The notes under the pieces were generated by a model. That model had not been told where the DNA came from and did no database searches. It saw nothing but the letters and a program-made list of their open reading frames with translations. Below are positions 23,143 to 34,080 of a stretch of 64,000 nt of DNA, in pieces. A program made the translations under genes and the position numbers. Origin of the DNA: Rhexocercosporidium sp. MPI-PUGE-AT-0058 (lineage: Eukaryota; Ascomycota; Leotiomycetes; Helotiales); assembly GCA_020746875.1 (NCBI GenBank), contig JAGTJL010000001.1, positions 992,001 through 1,056,000 on the forward strand. The letters run 5' to 3'. Each line of letters starts with the position of its first letter. The stretch's first letter is position 1.

Positions 23143-23622
23143 CAGGAGGGTCCTTCAATATATCTATTAGCTCGTCTGTTAGGAAACTAGATCAATGGAT
23201 ATTGTACTGAGTGTCACTAATGACACTTCTCTGAGACAGCTATAGCCCAAAAGTCTGAAGCCGGAATCACGATTTGAATTTGGAGATCTTGGCTAACTGA
23301 ATTCGATTCTACTTCAGATGTATCGTCCTGGGCAGTCTTATACAGAAAAAAATGGGCAAGTCTTTATGTAGAAGCGGAATCGACAGATATGACTTGATGA
23401 TGTTTACTAAACCTCGTTTGTTCTTAGCGAGCAGCCAGCTTAACGTGGTTTCGAGACACTCGTCCTTTCCTCTAGTGGTTGTCACGTTGAAGGAGAAGGG
23501 GTAGGAGGCTAAGTGTATATGGTGCTGGTTTTGATTGTGAGCAGAAAGGAGGGCACATATTCAGAAATGGTAAAGTCATCCCAAAAAGAGTACCAACCAT
23601 GTTGCCTGCTGGAGATAAAATT
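23143..23622. other. Convergent 3' region, no gene seen
   Basis: About 480 bases between two genes that face each other. Nothing recognisable beyond presumed 3' ends. Confidence 0.5.
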
Positions 23623-24586
23623 CTACCTATTATCCCTCCGACCACCTCTTCTAGCATCCATTTCATTCCCGACAGGCTCTTTAGCAGGTAACTCAGATAC
23701 ATGCCGGACCTCTCCCTCCCCTTCCAACTCATATCTAGGCTTCACCACGCTATCGGCATGGAGCTGTGCTTTTTCTGGAATATTCGATCCTATGGCCGTA
23801 CCGTGCTTCCGCCTCCTAAGGAAGAACCAAATACTAGCAAGTAATAGGAGCAGCAAAATAGGACCTGCTACTGCTCCTGCTATCCAAGCGTTACTCGATG
23901 GCTTGGGTGCTGACGTTTCTTTCGGTAGAGATGTTTGTGTTGCGACTGAATCACCAGAACCCGTAAGCGAAGCTCACGTCTGCCTTGTTGACTAAGAGAG
24001 GCTCATGAAGACTTACAACTATTTGTAGTCTGCCCGGCCAACCCAGTTGCCCCTGTCTTGAATATTGAAGTTGATGTTAAAGATGGTGTTACGGTTATGA
24101 TGACAGTTCATGTTGCGTTTATAAGTCCCTGAGATACAGCCGCTGAGTAATAACTCGCAAAATTCGCCAGGTCTAAAGAGATCTGGGACGAAAGGATAGC
24201 CACCTCTGTCGCGTTAGGGGCCGTGGTGGTTCCATTGACGGGACTAGGAGCCTGCGCATTGCAGAAATCGACGAATTTGGAGAATCTGGGTTCAACATAA
24301 CCTGGCGTTGAGGAATTAACGCCGTTTAAGCTCACGCAGGTGGAGCATGCTTCGTAAAGGGCTGAAAATGGGGAATCAGTAGCGCAAAGTTCTGGGCTAA
24401 GTCCAACAGCCTGTGCTTCGAGGTAGGCGTTATCTGCGCTCGAGCAAACGAAGTCAGCCACAGCGATTTATAATTGATTCATGTCATGGCATGGTGAGAC
24501 TCACTGCAATTTGCATAGCAGACTGCAGGTATAATGGTTTCGTCTCTGAGTCGCAATACACGCCTGAAGAGGGCAGCGAGATACAT
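23623..24586 (-). CDS. Single-pass membrane protein with Cys-rich ectodomain (uncertain 5' end)
   Basis: Probable exons are 24586-24505, 24433-24138, 24056-24017 and 23945-23623. The ectodomain has paired cysteines (IPAVCYANCN, SPELCATD, YEACSTCVSLNG) and N-glycosylation sites. A Ser/Thr-rich linker follows, then a membrane helix (AGAVAGPILLLLLLASIWFF), an RRRK stop-transfer signal and a cytosolic tail of about 75 residues. This layout is common among fungal plasma-membrane glycoproteins of unknown function. Without the third intron (24137-24057, 81 nt, GTATCT donor) an in-frame TGA lies at 24108-24110, so either that intron is real or the gene is broken. The start MYLAALFRRVLRLR is a poor signal peptide, so a first exon may be missing or lost. 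Confidence 0.55.
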
Positions 24587-26353
24587 CGTGACGAACCCTT
24601 GAGCCCATACAGGTGAGGATATGATATGCAATGTGACAGTAGAAACTTGATTGGGCTATAATTGTATTTTCACATAGCCTGCGAGAAGACCACTTAGATG
24701 TGCATTGGTTTTTAACCTTCTCGATAACGAATGCGTATCGATTAACCAGAGTAAAAAGAACAGGAGCAAGTGCTTCTAGAAGTATTGTATTGGAAGGATC
24801 CCATGGCATGAAATGTATTCTATGACTTCGCTAATATTGGAATGATAGTAATTGGTTAAGGAAAGTCACCAAATTTTGCAATTCCCCAAACTCCTGGTCC
24901 ACTTACAAGAGCGATGGCTATGGAAGGGGAAAGTATTCAAGGGATTTCCGACATTGCATATAATCAGTCAAGTTGCATAATGCCAGTTTAAAACTTCCTG
25001 GATGCTGCGAACCAGATTTGGCGTGATTGTCAAATCATCATTCATCGCAAGAGCTGCCTGCCTGTCGACATTAAAATTGCTGACAGTTCTCGATGAATAA
25101 ATGAATGAATGGAGTCAGAAATGCCCAGACCGAAAAGTTCTTACATAATCATGCATGTCTAGCATGTTATTGCAGAAATCATGACCAAATACAAGATAGT
25201 AGAAAGGCATCTAGCAATTGAGCTGGGAAGAGCAGGCATTTCATCTTGATTGCAAGAACATGTCCATGGAGAATTAAAGCTTTCGGAATTGTAGAAATAT
25301 GGCACTGCTGAACCATAGAATTTGAACGTCAAATTCTAAGCAAAATAATTGAAACATGGGGAAACGATGTCTCTGGACACAACCATGACGATGACTCGGT
25401 TGGCAGGAGGACTACAGATCCATGAGCTTGAACAACGAATCGTACCTTACTTGCGTAAAGAAAATAGCGCAAATACCACCCAGAAAGCATTGACGAAAAC
25501 TGTATCGACAATCGAGGAAAAGCAAGGCAATACAATCTGTTGTCATGGGGATATCAGCCAGCACCGACCACCTCCCTCGCCACGACAAACGAGCAGAGAA
25601 AGTGAGTAATGAAAATGATGCAATGGATATCAACAATTTCATTAAAAGAATGAAGATATCAATTTATAGTCACCATTCTCGGGACATTTCTGCACTTGCC
25701 CTGTAGTACTTCCTGAGGGTCCAAATGATGGTAAGCCCGTCGAGTGCGGGTGTCAAAAAGCGGGAGTGGCGTAGTTAAATTTAGCGGGGCGCTACCCCTG
25801 CCCAAGTTGCCATGCCAGCGCTCGCCTAGCCACTTCAATATTGACGAGGTGACGAACAGCGGGAAAATCGGTGGCAGGAAGAACAACGTAACTTCATTCC
25901 CAACCTCGCAATTCCACCACAACCCCGATACCTACTCATACCCACTAGTCGAAGGCTGTCCCAAAAACCTTTTTGTGAAGAAACCAATTCTCTCTGCTAC
26001 GCATCCTCTCTCCCTCTCCCTCTCTCGCATACTGTGTATACTACCGCTTTGTTGACATAGGATTTTCTGACCTTCGTGCCCGCGACGAAAGAAAGCAGTG
26101 CATACTTCTACCTCCCTACCTACCAAACAACCTACTTCTACATATACCCGCATACTCGAATCGAGATCTACATTCCTCACAATTCGATACCCGCACATCG
26201 ATACATTCCTCGATCCAACCTTCAGATACCACCGAATAATCTTCAGCGTTGCTGAGCATTCCTCAGCTGCGACTCCTACGTCGCCCTGGAACAGGGAGGA
26301 CGGGAGCGGCAGGCACAAGCATACAAAGGAGTGTCTCATAGGAGGTCGTCGCA
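24587..26353. other. Intergenic region with presumed Fig1 leader
   Basis: About 1.8 kb. The first kilobase is AT-richer than its surroundings and shows nothing. From about 25.9 kb it becomes pyrimidine-rich (CTCTCTCCCTCTCC runs), as expected of the leader of the Fig1 gene. No supportable gene. Confidence 0.5.
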
Positions 26354-27344
26354 ATGGCACAGAGATTTCAAGTAGGGTGGATGAGTATGTCTCCGAAGAC
26401 TGCATCTCATGCGACGCATAGCGGCTAATAAATCAACAGGGCTGATACCATTCCTCGGATACCATCATGTGCTTATGATACTGATTGCGATTGCCATCAT
26501 ATTACTCTGTAAGCCCCCCTCTTCCAAGACCTGTTTGAGAATTGCAGTAGGAACAAATCAGGCTAACACATTCCAGCACTCTTATTAGCAGGATGTTCCT
26601 CGTCATCGCCTCTCATACCCGATATCTTTCTCATCTCTCTCTACTACGAAGACTACGCGCCCAGGCCCTCAACCGCACAAGTCGACTTCAACGTACATAA
26701 CGCTATCGCAGTCGTAGCCGGCGATGCTGTCCTAGCAGCTCGAGTCGGATACTTCGGTATTTGCATCAACCCAGACGGAGGATCATGGCTGTGCAGTAAC
26801 AATGCCACCGCGCTCGCAGACCAGATATCTCTCACGCAAGATCCCTTGAACTTGATCTGGCTTGCTAGTCAGTTCAAGGATATGATTGTATTCCCATACT
26901 TGATGTAAGTCTCCCTCCCAGTGCACCCTTGCTCTTGATCATTCATCCGACCAGTAACTAACAAACCACAGCATCATCGCCATCATTTTTGCGTTCATCT
27001 GCCTCCTTCTCCTCGCCACCTTCCCTGGCTGGCACGAAGAAGAAGATGACCAAGGCAGCGAACGAGAAGTGAAGCCCTTCCCCTCCCGACCCGTCTCGCA
27101 GATCGCCCTCGCAATAATCTTCATCGCCTCGATATTCGTGCTCGTGTCCGTCCTATGGCAACATACCGCTTCCGTAGCAGCTTCGATCATAGCGCAGGAT
27201 TTTGGAAACGGAAGTGTCAAGAGCGGCGTCGGAACTACGGCTATGGTGCTCGGTTGGTTCGGGTTCGCGCTGCTGATTATTGTGACGATTGGGTTGTTGG
27301 TTATGATTTTGAGTATTAGGGTGTTGAGTGAGGCGTTCAGTTGA
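26354..27344 (+). CDS. FIG1: Fig1-like membrane protein (calcium influx / mating fusion), 266 aa
   Basis: Four exons (26354-26384, 26440-26508, 26577-26904, 26972-27344) with introns of 55, 68 and 67 nt, all in phase. The ten-residue first exon ends at a GTATGT donor. The protein has four membrane helices. The first (VLMILIAIAIILLSLLLAGC) carries the family's Cys just after the helix. The large loop contains a claudin-like G-[YF]-F-G-x-C ... W-x-C motif (GYFGICINPDGGSWLC, about residues 91-106), the hallmark of Fig1/PMP22-claudin proteins. In yeast and filamentous fungi Fig1 supports low-affinity calcium uptake and membrane fusion during mating. The length fits the family. Confidence 0.88.
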
Positions 27345-28021
27345 GAGGGCTGAGCTCACACCTACTCGTTATCACCGCTCGCTGCTGCAGACCACGTGAA
27401 CGGATGGAGGAGGAGGAAGAAGAGACCTTGCTGCAGCAAATTTGATGATACTTTTCAGCGAGCATGATGATTTGGACGAAACGAAACCGCCACTCTAGTA
27501 CAAAACCGGAAATTGGAGGTTGGGTATTCGCCAATTTGAACAAAAAAGTAACATTCGGGGCCCCACAAACCGACTAACATATGATCTGGTTATTGGGACT
27601 TCTTTCATTCGATTTGTGTATAAATGGATCAGACAGACACGCATTTGGGACCGGAGTTGACCAGACATGGACTGGTTTTTTGTTTTCTTTTTTGGGGTTG
27701 GATGATGGATGCATGGCTGGATGAATGGGATGTTAATTACGAAAGTGTGGTCAAAGGTGGATATCGACCTGTATGTATGGGCTTATGAATTGGGAAGGAA
27801 GGCATGGAAAGGGGGCAAGAATGAATCATTATGAGCATCATCCCAAACAATCCAACTAAACATTCAAAAAAACAACGGCTTGCATTTCATAACCTTGATA
27901 TCGTGATCATCGCAAAGCGAAAAGTCCACCCTCCCAGCTAGCCAAGTACAACTAACTCATCCAATCAGCAGCCAGGCAAGTCAAGTTCCTCATCACAAAA
28001 ATGCTCTTCCACTCCACCATT
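27345..28021. other. Convergent 3' region between Fig1 and Sld2
   Basis: About 680 bases, with GATGGATG-type short repeats near 27700. Presumed 3' untranslated regions; no gene seen. Confidence 0.5.
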
Positions 28022-29586
28022 CTACTTCTTCCTCCTAAACCGACTGTTATGAGCCGGCCCCCCCTTTGCCCCCGAATTCCTTAACTTCAACCTCTTGAAG
28101 TTCTGGTGCGCCATCGCGTTAACCTTCCTAGCCACCGTCCTGATCTTCCCATCTTTCGTCATGCCCTTCCGCTTCTTGCTCTGATCCGGCCTTCTGTACC
28201 TCGTTCCGCCCTCTGAAGCAGTATACTCGCTCTGAGAATCCGAGTCGAAATTCCTGCCATCTTCGAATTGTGCTGTTTCATCCAGACCTGCGCCAGTATC
28301 TTCGTTTCCTTCAACTTGTGTCTCGGGCACAATCTCGCCGGACCCAGCGAGTTCGTCGTCGCTGTCTTCTTCTGGGACTGTGGGTTGTGGCTGTGAGGGT
28401 TTGGTCCGCGTAGGTTTCATCTTCACACGGCGTGTCGTTCGTTTCTGGCCTTTCTTCTTGTAGACTTTCAAGGGTTGGCCATCCCGTCCGACTGGATCTT
28501 CAGCCTCGCTATCGAATTGTGCTTCGTCGTCGAAACCACCAACGAGGTTCGTTTGACTGTCTGCTACTAGGATATTCTCTTTGGTTGCTATTGGGATGGG
28601 GTTTGGTTTTGGTTTTGGCTTTGGTGCTGTAGTTTGGCCGCCTTCCATCTCCATTTCCATTTCTCGGAGAGCATCCAGATCATCGTCTGCGGCTTCGTCT
28701 TCCATTTTCCGGAGACCAGCCAACATACTGCTCAAGCCTCGAACCAGTGGTTTTCTAGGTACTCTGACCATTTGTGGAGATAGTTCGGGACCGCCTTCTT
28801 CCTCATTTACGGCGGGTAATTGAATCCTGGGATTGTCTCGCCTTAAGAATGACGGGGTATTGAAATGGAGTTTCGAGACTGAGGATGGTGTGCCAGCTTG
28901 TCCATTGAGATGTCGATTCTTAGCTGGAGTAGCAAAAGCATCCAGTAATCGTCTTCCGGACCCAGGTGTCTTGCTGCCCTTAAGTGCAAGCTCCGTCCCT
29001 AATTTTCGTGGAGTAGCATGTATAGCTTTCAGCCCCGTAGTCTGAGCATTGGCATTCCTCCTTGAAGGTGTAGCAGCCGTAGCATCCTCGTGCAGTAAGT
29101 CAAACAATCCCAAAACCATGCCATCTTTCTGCGGTGTCGGCCCAAGTGCTTTCTTCGAAGGCGTAAACAGATTCCGGATCACTGATGGAGAGTCATATGG
29201 GTCCACTTCCCAAGGTTGTAAAATACCCTTAGATGGTGTCCTCGAGATCTGCTGTCGTTTCGAAACTTCGTGGCTTGGTTGGTCGTCATGTTTTCGTTTT
29301 CGAGGGGTTTGCCGTAATGCAGCTGGTGCGGGTAGGGGTATTTTCCCGGAGAGGATATCGCGGATCTTGTTGTATTCTTTATATTTAGCAGCTAGAGAGC
29401 AGTGTTAGAGTTGACATTAACTTGTAGAGGGGTTGAAGACGTACCAATCTCAGTGTTCTTCTTGATGTCTTCACGAGAGGCTTTCTTGCCCTCATTCGCA
29501 ACAGAAAATGCCTTTTCCCAGATCTTTAATTCTGCTCGTAGAGTATTTGACGTCTCCGTCAGCTCTTCTCTCTTCGAGTCCTCCAT
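28022..29586 (-). CDS. SLD2: DNA replication regulator Sld2 (503 aa)
   Basis: Two exons (29586-29445 and 29391-28022) are joined across a 53-nt intron (GTACGT donor, CTCTAG acceptor) in phase. The N-terminus ([34 protein letters not shown]) is the conserved Sld2/RecQL4-N helical block. The middle holds many S/T-P sites, several of the CDK form (TPRK, TPSKK, TPSRR, TPAK), and the basic C-terminus ends in NSRFRRKK. In yeast, CDK-phosphorylated Sld2 binds Dpb11 to load GINS and polymerase epsilon at origins in S phase. The site pattern fits that role. The gene is divergent from a RING ligase gene, with 206 bases between start codons. Confidence 0.9.
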
Positions 29587-29792
29587 ATCCTACTGCAGAA
29601 GGTCCAATCTCCTATGTACCAGCAATCGCATCAACAAGGCCTTCGGGATCGCATTCACAGACAAAATGGGGTGAGAGCTGGAGGTTTGTTGTGTCGAGAT
29701 GTCCAGAGTATCAAATATTTGTTTCGGCGTTTTTGAGTAAGGAATCCGAGGTTCTTGGTAAAGCGAATCTAGAATCACTATCCCTCACGAAC
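29587..29792. promoter_or_regulatory. Divergent promoter, Sld2 / RING ligase
   Basis: A 206-base interval between the ATG of Sld2 (minus) and the preferred ATG of the RING gene (plus). If the RING frame used its earliest in-frame ATG at 29508, the two coding regions would overlap head to head, so the downstream start is preferred. Confidence 0.4.
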
Positions 29793-30980
29793 ATGAAGCA
29801 GGGGATTCAAAAAGTCGCGTCGCGTCCACTATCGCGAGACGAGGCTTATCGCCTAGCGCCCGCCACTTCAAAAACATCATCCACAGCCTCGCCTTCAACC
29901 TCCCCCCGCAACTCGACCTTACAGCATCAACAACCCAACAATCTTCTGATGGACCAAGAAGATGTCGATGCCCGGTCTCAAATCCTCCAGACAACCTTAG
30001 TAGAGATATCAGCACGGCCAGATGTCAGCACCAAAGGCAATATCGAGGAAGAGACCTGCTGTGTGATATGCCTTGAGCGGGTATCCGAGCAGGGAATTGC
30101 GCAGCCATGTCAACACGCATCTTTCGACTTCCTGTGCTTGATGAGTTGGCTACAGGAGCATTCCTCATGTCCACTATGTAAAGCAGATGTCAAGACTGTG
30201 CGGTACGATTTCAAGGACCAGCAAACATTCAAGACGTATGAAGTTGCATCGACGACGAAAGCGCCACCCTCGACATCGACCTCAAATGCTTCAGCAGCGA
30301 GAGGCCGTTTCGATTATAGAGGGAGAAGACCATATCGTGATAGAACGGAATACAACCGCGCCCCTACACAAACAGCAGACGAGGCCCTCCTTCGACGCAG
30401 ACACATCTACCAACACCAACTCTTCTCCCTACACGTAGGAACGAACCGAGTCTCGCGCTTCAGAGACCTGACACCCGTCCTCTTCACAACAGACGCCGAG
30501 TTAACATCTCGAGCGCGGAAATGGATCAGGCGGGAATTGCAGGTCTTTACATTCTTGAATCCGGATGCTACTGCAGCTTCTACTTCCAGCAGTGGGGGTG
30601 TAAGGGGTGATAGAAGGGCCAACAATGCGGAGTTCTTGTTGGAGTATATTGTGGCGATTTTGAAGACGGTGGATATCCAGGGGAGTGGAGGACAGGCTGA
30701 GGAGATGTTACAGGATTTTTTGGGGAGGGGGAATACGAGGTTGTTTTTGCATGAGTTGAGGGCTTGGTTAAGGAGTCCGTATACGGAGTTGGAGGCTTGG
30801 GATAGGCATGTGCAGTATGCTGAGGTGGGAGAGAGGAAGTCAGGGGAGGGTGAGAGGACGGAGAGGAGTGCTTGGAGAGGACGGGCTATAGGGGTCCTTC
30901 GAGGGGCCATTATAGAGGAGATACACTTGGAAGAGATGGGGGAAGATACACGCCGTATTGGCGGAGGGAGTCAAGGGTAG
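29793..30980 (+). CDS. RING-finger E3 ubiquitin ligase, TOPORS-like (395 aa)
   Basis: I chose the ATG at 29793 ([15 protein letters not shown]) because the earlier in-frame ATG at 29508 lies inside the Sld2 coding exon on the other strand. A C3HC4-type RING lies at about residues 89-129 (CCVICLERV ... [26 protein letters not shown]). After a disordered R-rich linker, the C-terminal domain ([51 protein letters not shown]) matches the helical region of TOPORS-like ligases in fungi. TOPORS proteins act as ubiquitin and SUMO ligases in the nucleus; the substrate here is unknown. The gene is intronless. Confidence 0.82.
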   Translation: MKQGIQKVASRPLSRDEAYRLAPATSKTSSTASPSTSPRNSTLQHQQPNNLLMDQEDVDARSQILQTTLVEISARPDVSTKGNIEEETCCVICLERVSEQGIAQPCQHASFDFLCLMSWLQEHSSCPLCKADVKTVRYDFKDQQTFKTYEVASTTKAPPSTSTSNASAARGRFDYRGRRPYRDRTEYNRAPTQTADEALLRRRHIYQHQLFSLHVGTNRVSRFRDLTPVLFTTDAELTSRARKWIRRELQVFTFLNPDATAASTSSSGGVRGDRRANNAEFLLEYIVAILKTVDIQGSGGQAEEMLQDFLGRGNTRLFLHELRAWLRSPYTELEAWDRHVQYAEVGERKSGEGERTERSAWRGRAIGVLRGAIIEEIHLEEMGEDTRRIGGGSQG

Positions 30981-33153
30981 ATGGTTGAAAGAGTCGTGTC
31001 GCTCTTTCGTACCCAAGACCTGATCATCAATCTCCTAGCTCTGCTGCTGTTATCCCGCGAGCTCTCGTGTCATTCAGACTATGCTGCTCGCAAAGCACCA
31101 GCTACGGCTATGAGAAGAGTCGACAATTGTATCTGGGAGTCATTTTCCACTGTACAGGAGAATAGAGCGACGACAACCGGAGCGAGGAAGCACGGTGTAT
31201 ACTATAAACCAGATTTACAGGTAGATTTACCGTACTGTAACTACGAGATTCTAAAGCATGGGTTGCTCAGAAGATGTAGAGCAAAAGATACCCACACGAT
31301 CAAAATTTTCAACCCTAGGCTGTAGTCCTTATTTCAAGCATGTCGGATCGGCATATATCCCAACATGTGATTCCTTGTATCATACCTTCTCCATACCATT
31401 CAACACCCTTCCTCGTTCCAAGCAAAGCTCAAGCAATTACTCGTCCACACAGCAGTGTTCATTGAGTGATTTCCAATTTATCATCTCACGACACTCACAA
31501 CTACATTTAATGCCCAACAGTACTTACTAGTCACTCTAATAACTACCCCTTGGGGACTAGAAACACTCAAATGCATACAGTAACTGTGTATAAAAACACC
31601 ATTTCGGCACCTCTCCATTTCCCTCCTTCTCCCTCCTTCTCCCTCCTTCTCACTCCCCCACTCCCTCGAATTTCAAGCTCAGAAGCCACGTTTCCATTTC
31701 CCCGACTAGAATCCTAACAAAACTCTAAAGTCACGGTATAATGGAGTTGCCACTCCCCCTACCTCTCCCCTTCTCCCCGCCACCTCCTATCCCCGTCCCC
31801 AAGTCCGCAGAAAGCTGTATATGTCTACCAATAACATCATCTACATCTCCCTCACCAAAGGCGGCGCCAAGCAGAGACGCACAAATGCAAATGCAAGGAC
31901 AAGACCTCAAGATAAACCACGGGAGAGCAATCGAAGCACTATCAAGCTACCCGATCGAAACCATGTCGTCCATGCAATGGGCAGCTAAGATCTCACTCGC
32001 GGGTCTGAGGAGGAGAAAGAGAAAGAGAAAGAGAAAGAGAAAGAGAAAGAGAAAGAGAAAGAGAAAGAGAAAGAGAAAGAGAAAGAGAAGCGGGAGCGCG
32101 AGCGTGCGAAGAGAGGAGGGCGAAGGAGAGGGAGGGCGAGGCTTGGATGGGGATATGGATGTTGATATATATGGATATAGATATAGGCATAGATATAGAT
32201 ATGGAACTAGAAGAAGAAGTCGAGTATAGGTAGGATGAGGGAGAGGCGAGGGAAGAAAAGACAACAGATGTGTGTATGTGTGTGTGTGAGAGAGAGAGAG
32301 AGACCTTCTCTCCTTCTCCTTTGCCGGCCCTCGAGTGCTCATCCACAACGATGTTTCTTTTCCTACAATGACGTATGTATATCTGTGTAGATGAGGCACA
32401 GACTACTATACTCTGTTATGAAAGTGACAAGTGCAGCAAGAAAATGATACAACACACGAAGACCAAACAAGAGCTAGCTTTGAATGTCGTTCATTATATC
32501 GGATCTATACTACTTCAAACAAACGATCCTCGACAGGTAACGGTAGATACCACGTTTCCTTCATCCATTTCCCGCATCTGTATCCAACAGAATTGCGAGT
32601 GAGATAAAAGCAAGAGTACCAGTACACAAAAACCCCATCCATCGCAAAAAGAGTCGGAACAGGGAGACAAATCTCCAGATCCATACCAACTATCGACGGA
32701 GAAATTCGAGGGTTCGTTTCGGATATGAGTATTGTTGATTTGGTGACGAGAGACGATGATGAGAGAGAGATCTCCATCATTCGTGAGTGAAAGGGCGGAG
32801 GTTGGATGAGGGCGAAATTGGAGAAAAGAAAGCGAACAAAATTTTGACGATAAGGACAGGAATGGTGTGACAAAACGTGTTTGTATGAACGTTTGTTTGT
32901 GGATTGCAGTAATCGTGGATTTTCGATCGATACCGAGGACAAGAAAACGAAACCGAACGCGAAAACCCTTGATGACGGGATATAGGACATATTCCTCGTT
33001 CTACGCCACACCTATAGACAAAAACACCAGCGGCCTGTACAGTGGTGAAGCAAAGCCGAAATCAGACCAGGGGTCGGGAGACCAGAACCGTAAACGCCGT
33101 TGTGACAGAGGGGATGCTAAATGACATAGAAACTCGTTGTCGTCACATGGTGC
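30981..33153. other. Intergenic region with simple repeats
   Basis: About 2.2 kb. It contains a three-copy decamer CCCTCCTTCT (31621-31650), a 76-bp (GAAAGA)n tract (32014-32089) and a (TG)n/(AG)n tract near 32272-32302. An open frame from 31741 reads through the tract as an Arg-Lys run, and I do not accept it as a gene. The right end holds the 3' region of the WSC gene. Confidence 0.5.
32014..32089. repeat. (GAAAGA)n microsatellite
   Basis: About 12.7 perfect copies of the hexamer GAAAGA. As the unit is a multiple of three it stays open in every frame, producing artificial Arg/Lys frames on this strand and Phe/Leu or Ser/Leu frames on the other. Confidence 0.95.
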
Positions 33154-34080
33154 TCAAGCGTTGGTAACCTGAAAGATTGTTAGTAGTGGACATGTTCAAT
33201 GGGTGAGTTGGGTATACCTTGAGGATTCTTCTGGAGTAGTCTTGGTTGTCTGCAATGCTACCATCACTCATTCTTCGTTGAGCCATGACAGCTGGGTCAA
33301 GACGCATATCGTTGAATGAGGAAGCACCTCCACTGCTGGTAGGTGGTTTGCCACCAGAGATGAAACTGCTCACGGCAGCATTTCTCTTGTACTCCTCCTC
33401 AATCTCCTTTCTCTTGCGATTACGCATGAACAAGAAGAGACCTCCAATGATGGCAGCAATGGCAACAACACCGACAACGACGCCTGCAGCGATGCCGGCC
33501 TTGCTTGGTCCACCGCCTCCCGAAGCCGAGCCAGATGACGCAGCAGCACTTGTGACCTCACTCCCAGCTGTAACGACGACAGTTTGTCCCCCAACGGTCA
33601 CAACCGATGGTTTCGCAGAAGATGTGGCTGATGCAGTCGAAGATTTGGCTGTATCAGAAGCCGCAGCTGCAGCGTTTGTAACATCAGTGGTCATTCCAGT
33701 AATATAGACGTTCCAATATCCACGAGCACCACCTATTGTCTTGTTAGTAATTACTCACAGAGGGTGTGAAGAATCAACCTACAGAGTTCCGAACCGAATC
33801 CTGGGCATCCGATGGTACACTTTGAATTATCGACCTTGGTTGATGCGGGAGGTAAGTTTTCACCGCAGTAGCAGTAGCTCGAATTCGTCATTGCAAAGGT
33901 AGCATATTGCAAAGCATAGCAGTTATCTCCACATGAACCTCTCGAGTTGTACTGCAGCGTGTCGTTGAAGATCATGCCAGTGGAAGACGAAAAGCAACCT
34001 TGGGACGTCCGGTCCAGAGCCAGGACATTTGTGGCGGCAAACAGGGCCGTGACGGCAACGAAAGAGAATATCGACTTCAT
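33154..34080 (-). CDS. WSC-domain cell-wall stress sensor-like protein (275 aa)
   Basis: Exons 34080-33783, 33732-33218 and 33168-33154, with introns of 50 and 49 nt in phase. The last exon encodes only VTNA and the stop. Residues 1-21 form a signal peptide (MKSIFSFVAVTALFAATNVLA). A WSC domain with eight cysteines follows to about residue 113 (GCFSSS, GSCGDNCY, SYCYCGENLPP, CTIGCPGFGSELCGG). A Ser/Thr/Ala-rich stalk, a membrane helix at about 179-203 and a basic-then-polar cytosolic tail ending DYSRRILKVTNA complete the layout of fungal Wsc sensors, which signal cell-wall damage to Rho1 and the cell-integrity MAP kinase pathway. Which Wsc paralogue it is cannot be told. Confidence 0.9.

Noticed and set aside
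23440..23500. A tRNA-like stretch (CTCTAGTGGTTGTCACG resembles a D-arm)
   Set aside because: No T-arm or matching acceptor stem follows within tRNA length.
31741..32229. A 162-codon frame with a long Arg-Lys run and a Pro-rich N-terminus
   Set aside because: The frame is kept open by the (GAAAGA)n tract, which is open in every frame. The rest has no conserved block, and the antisense frames are equally long.
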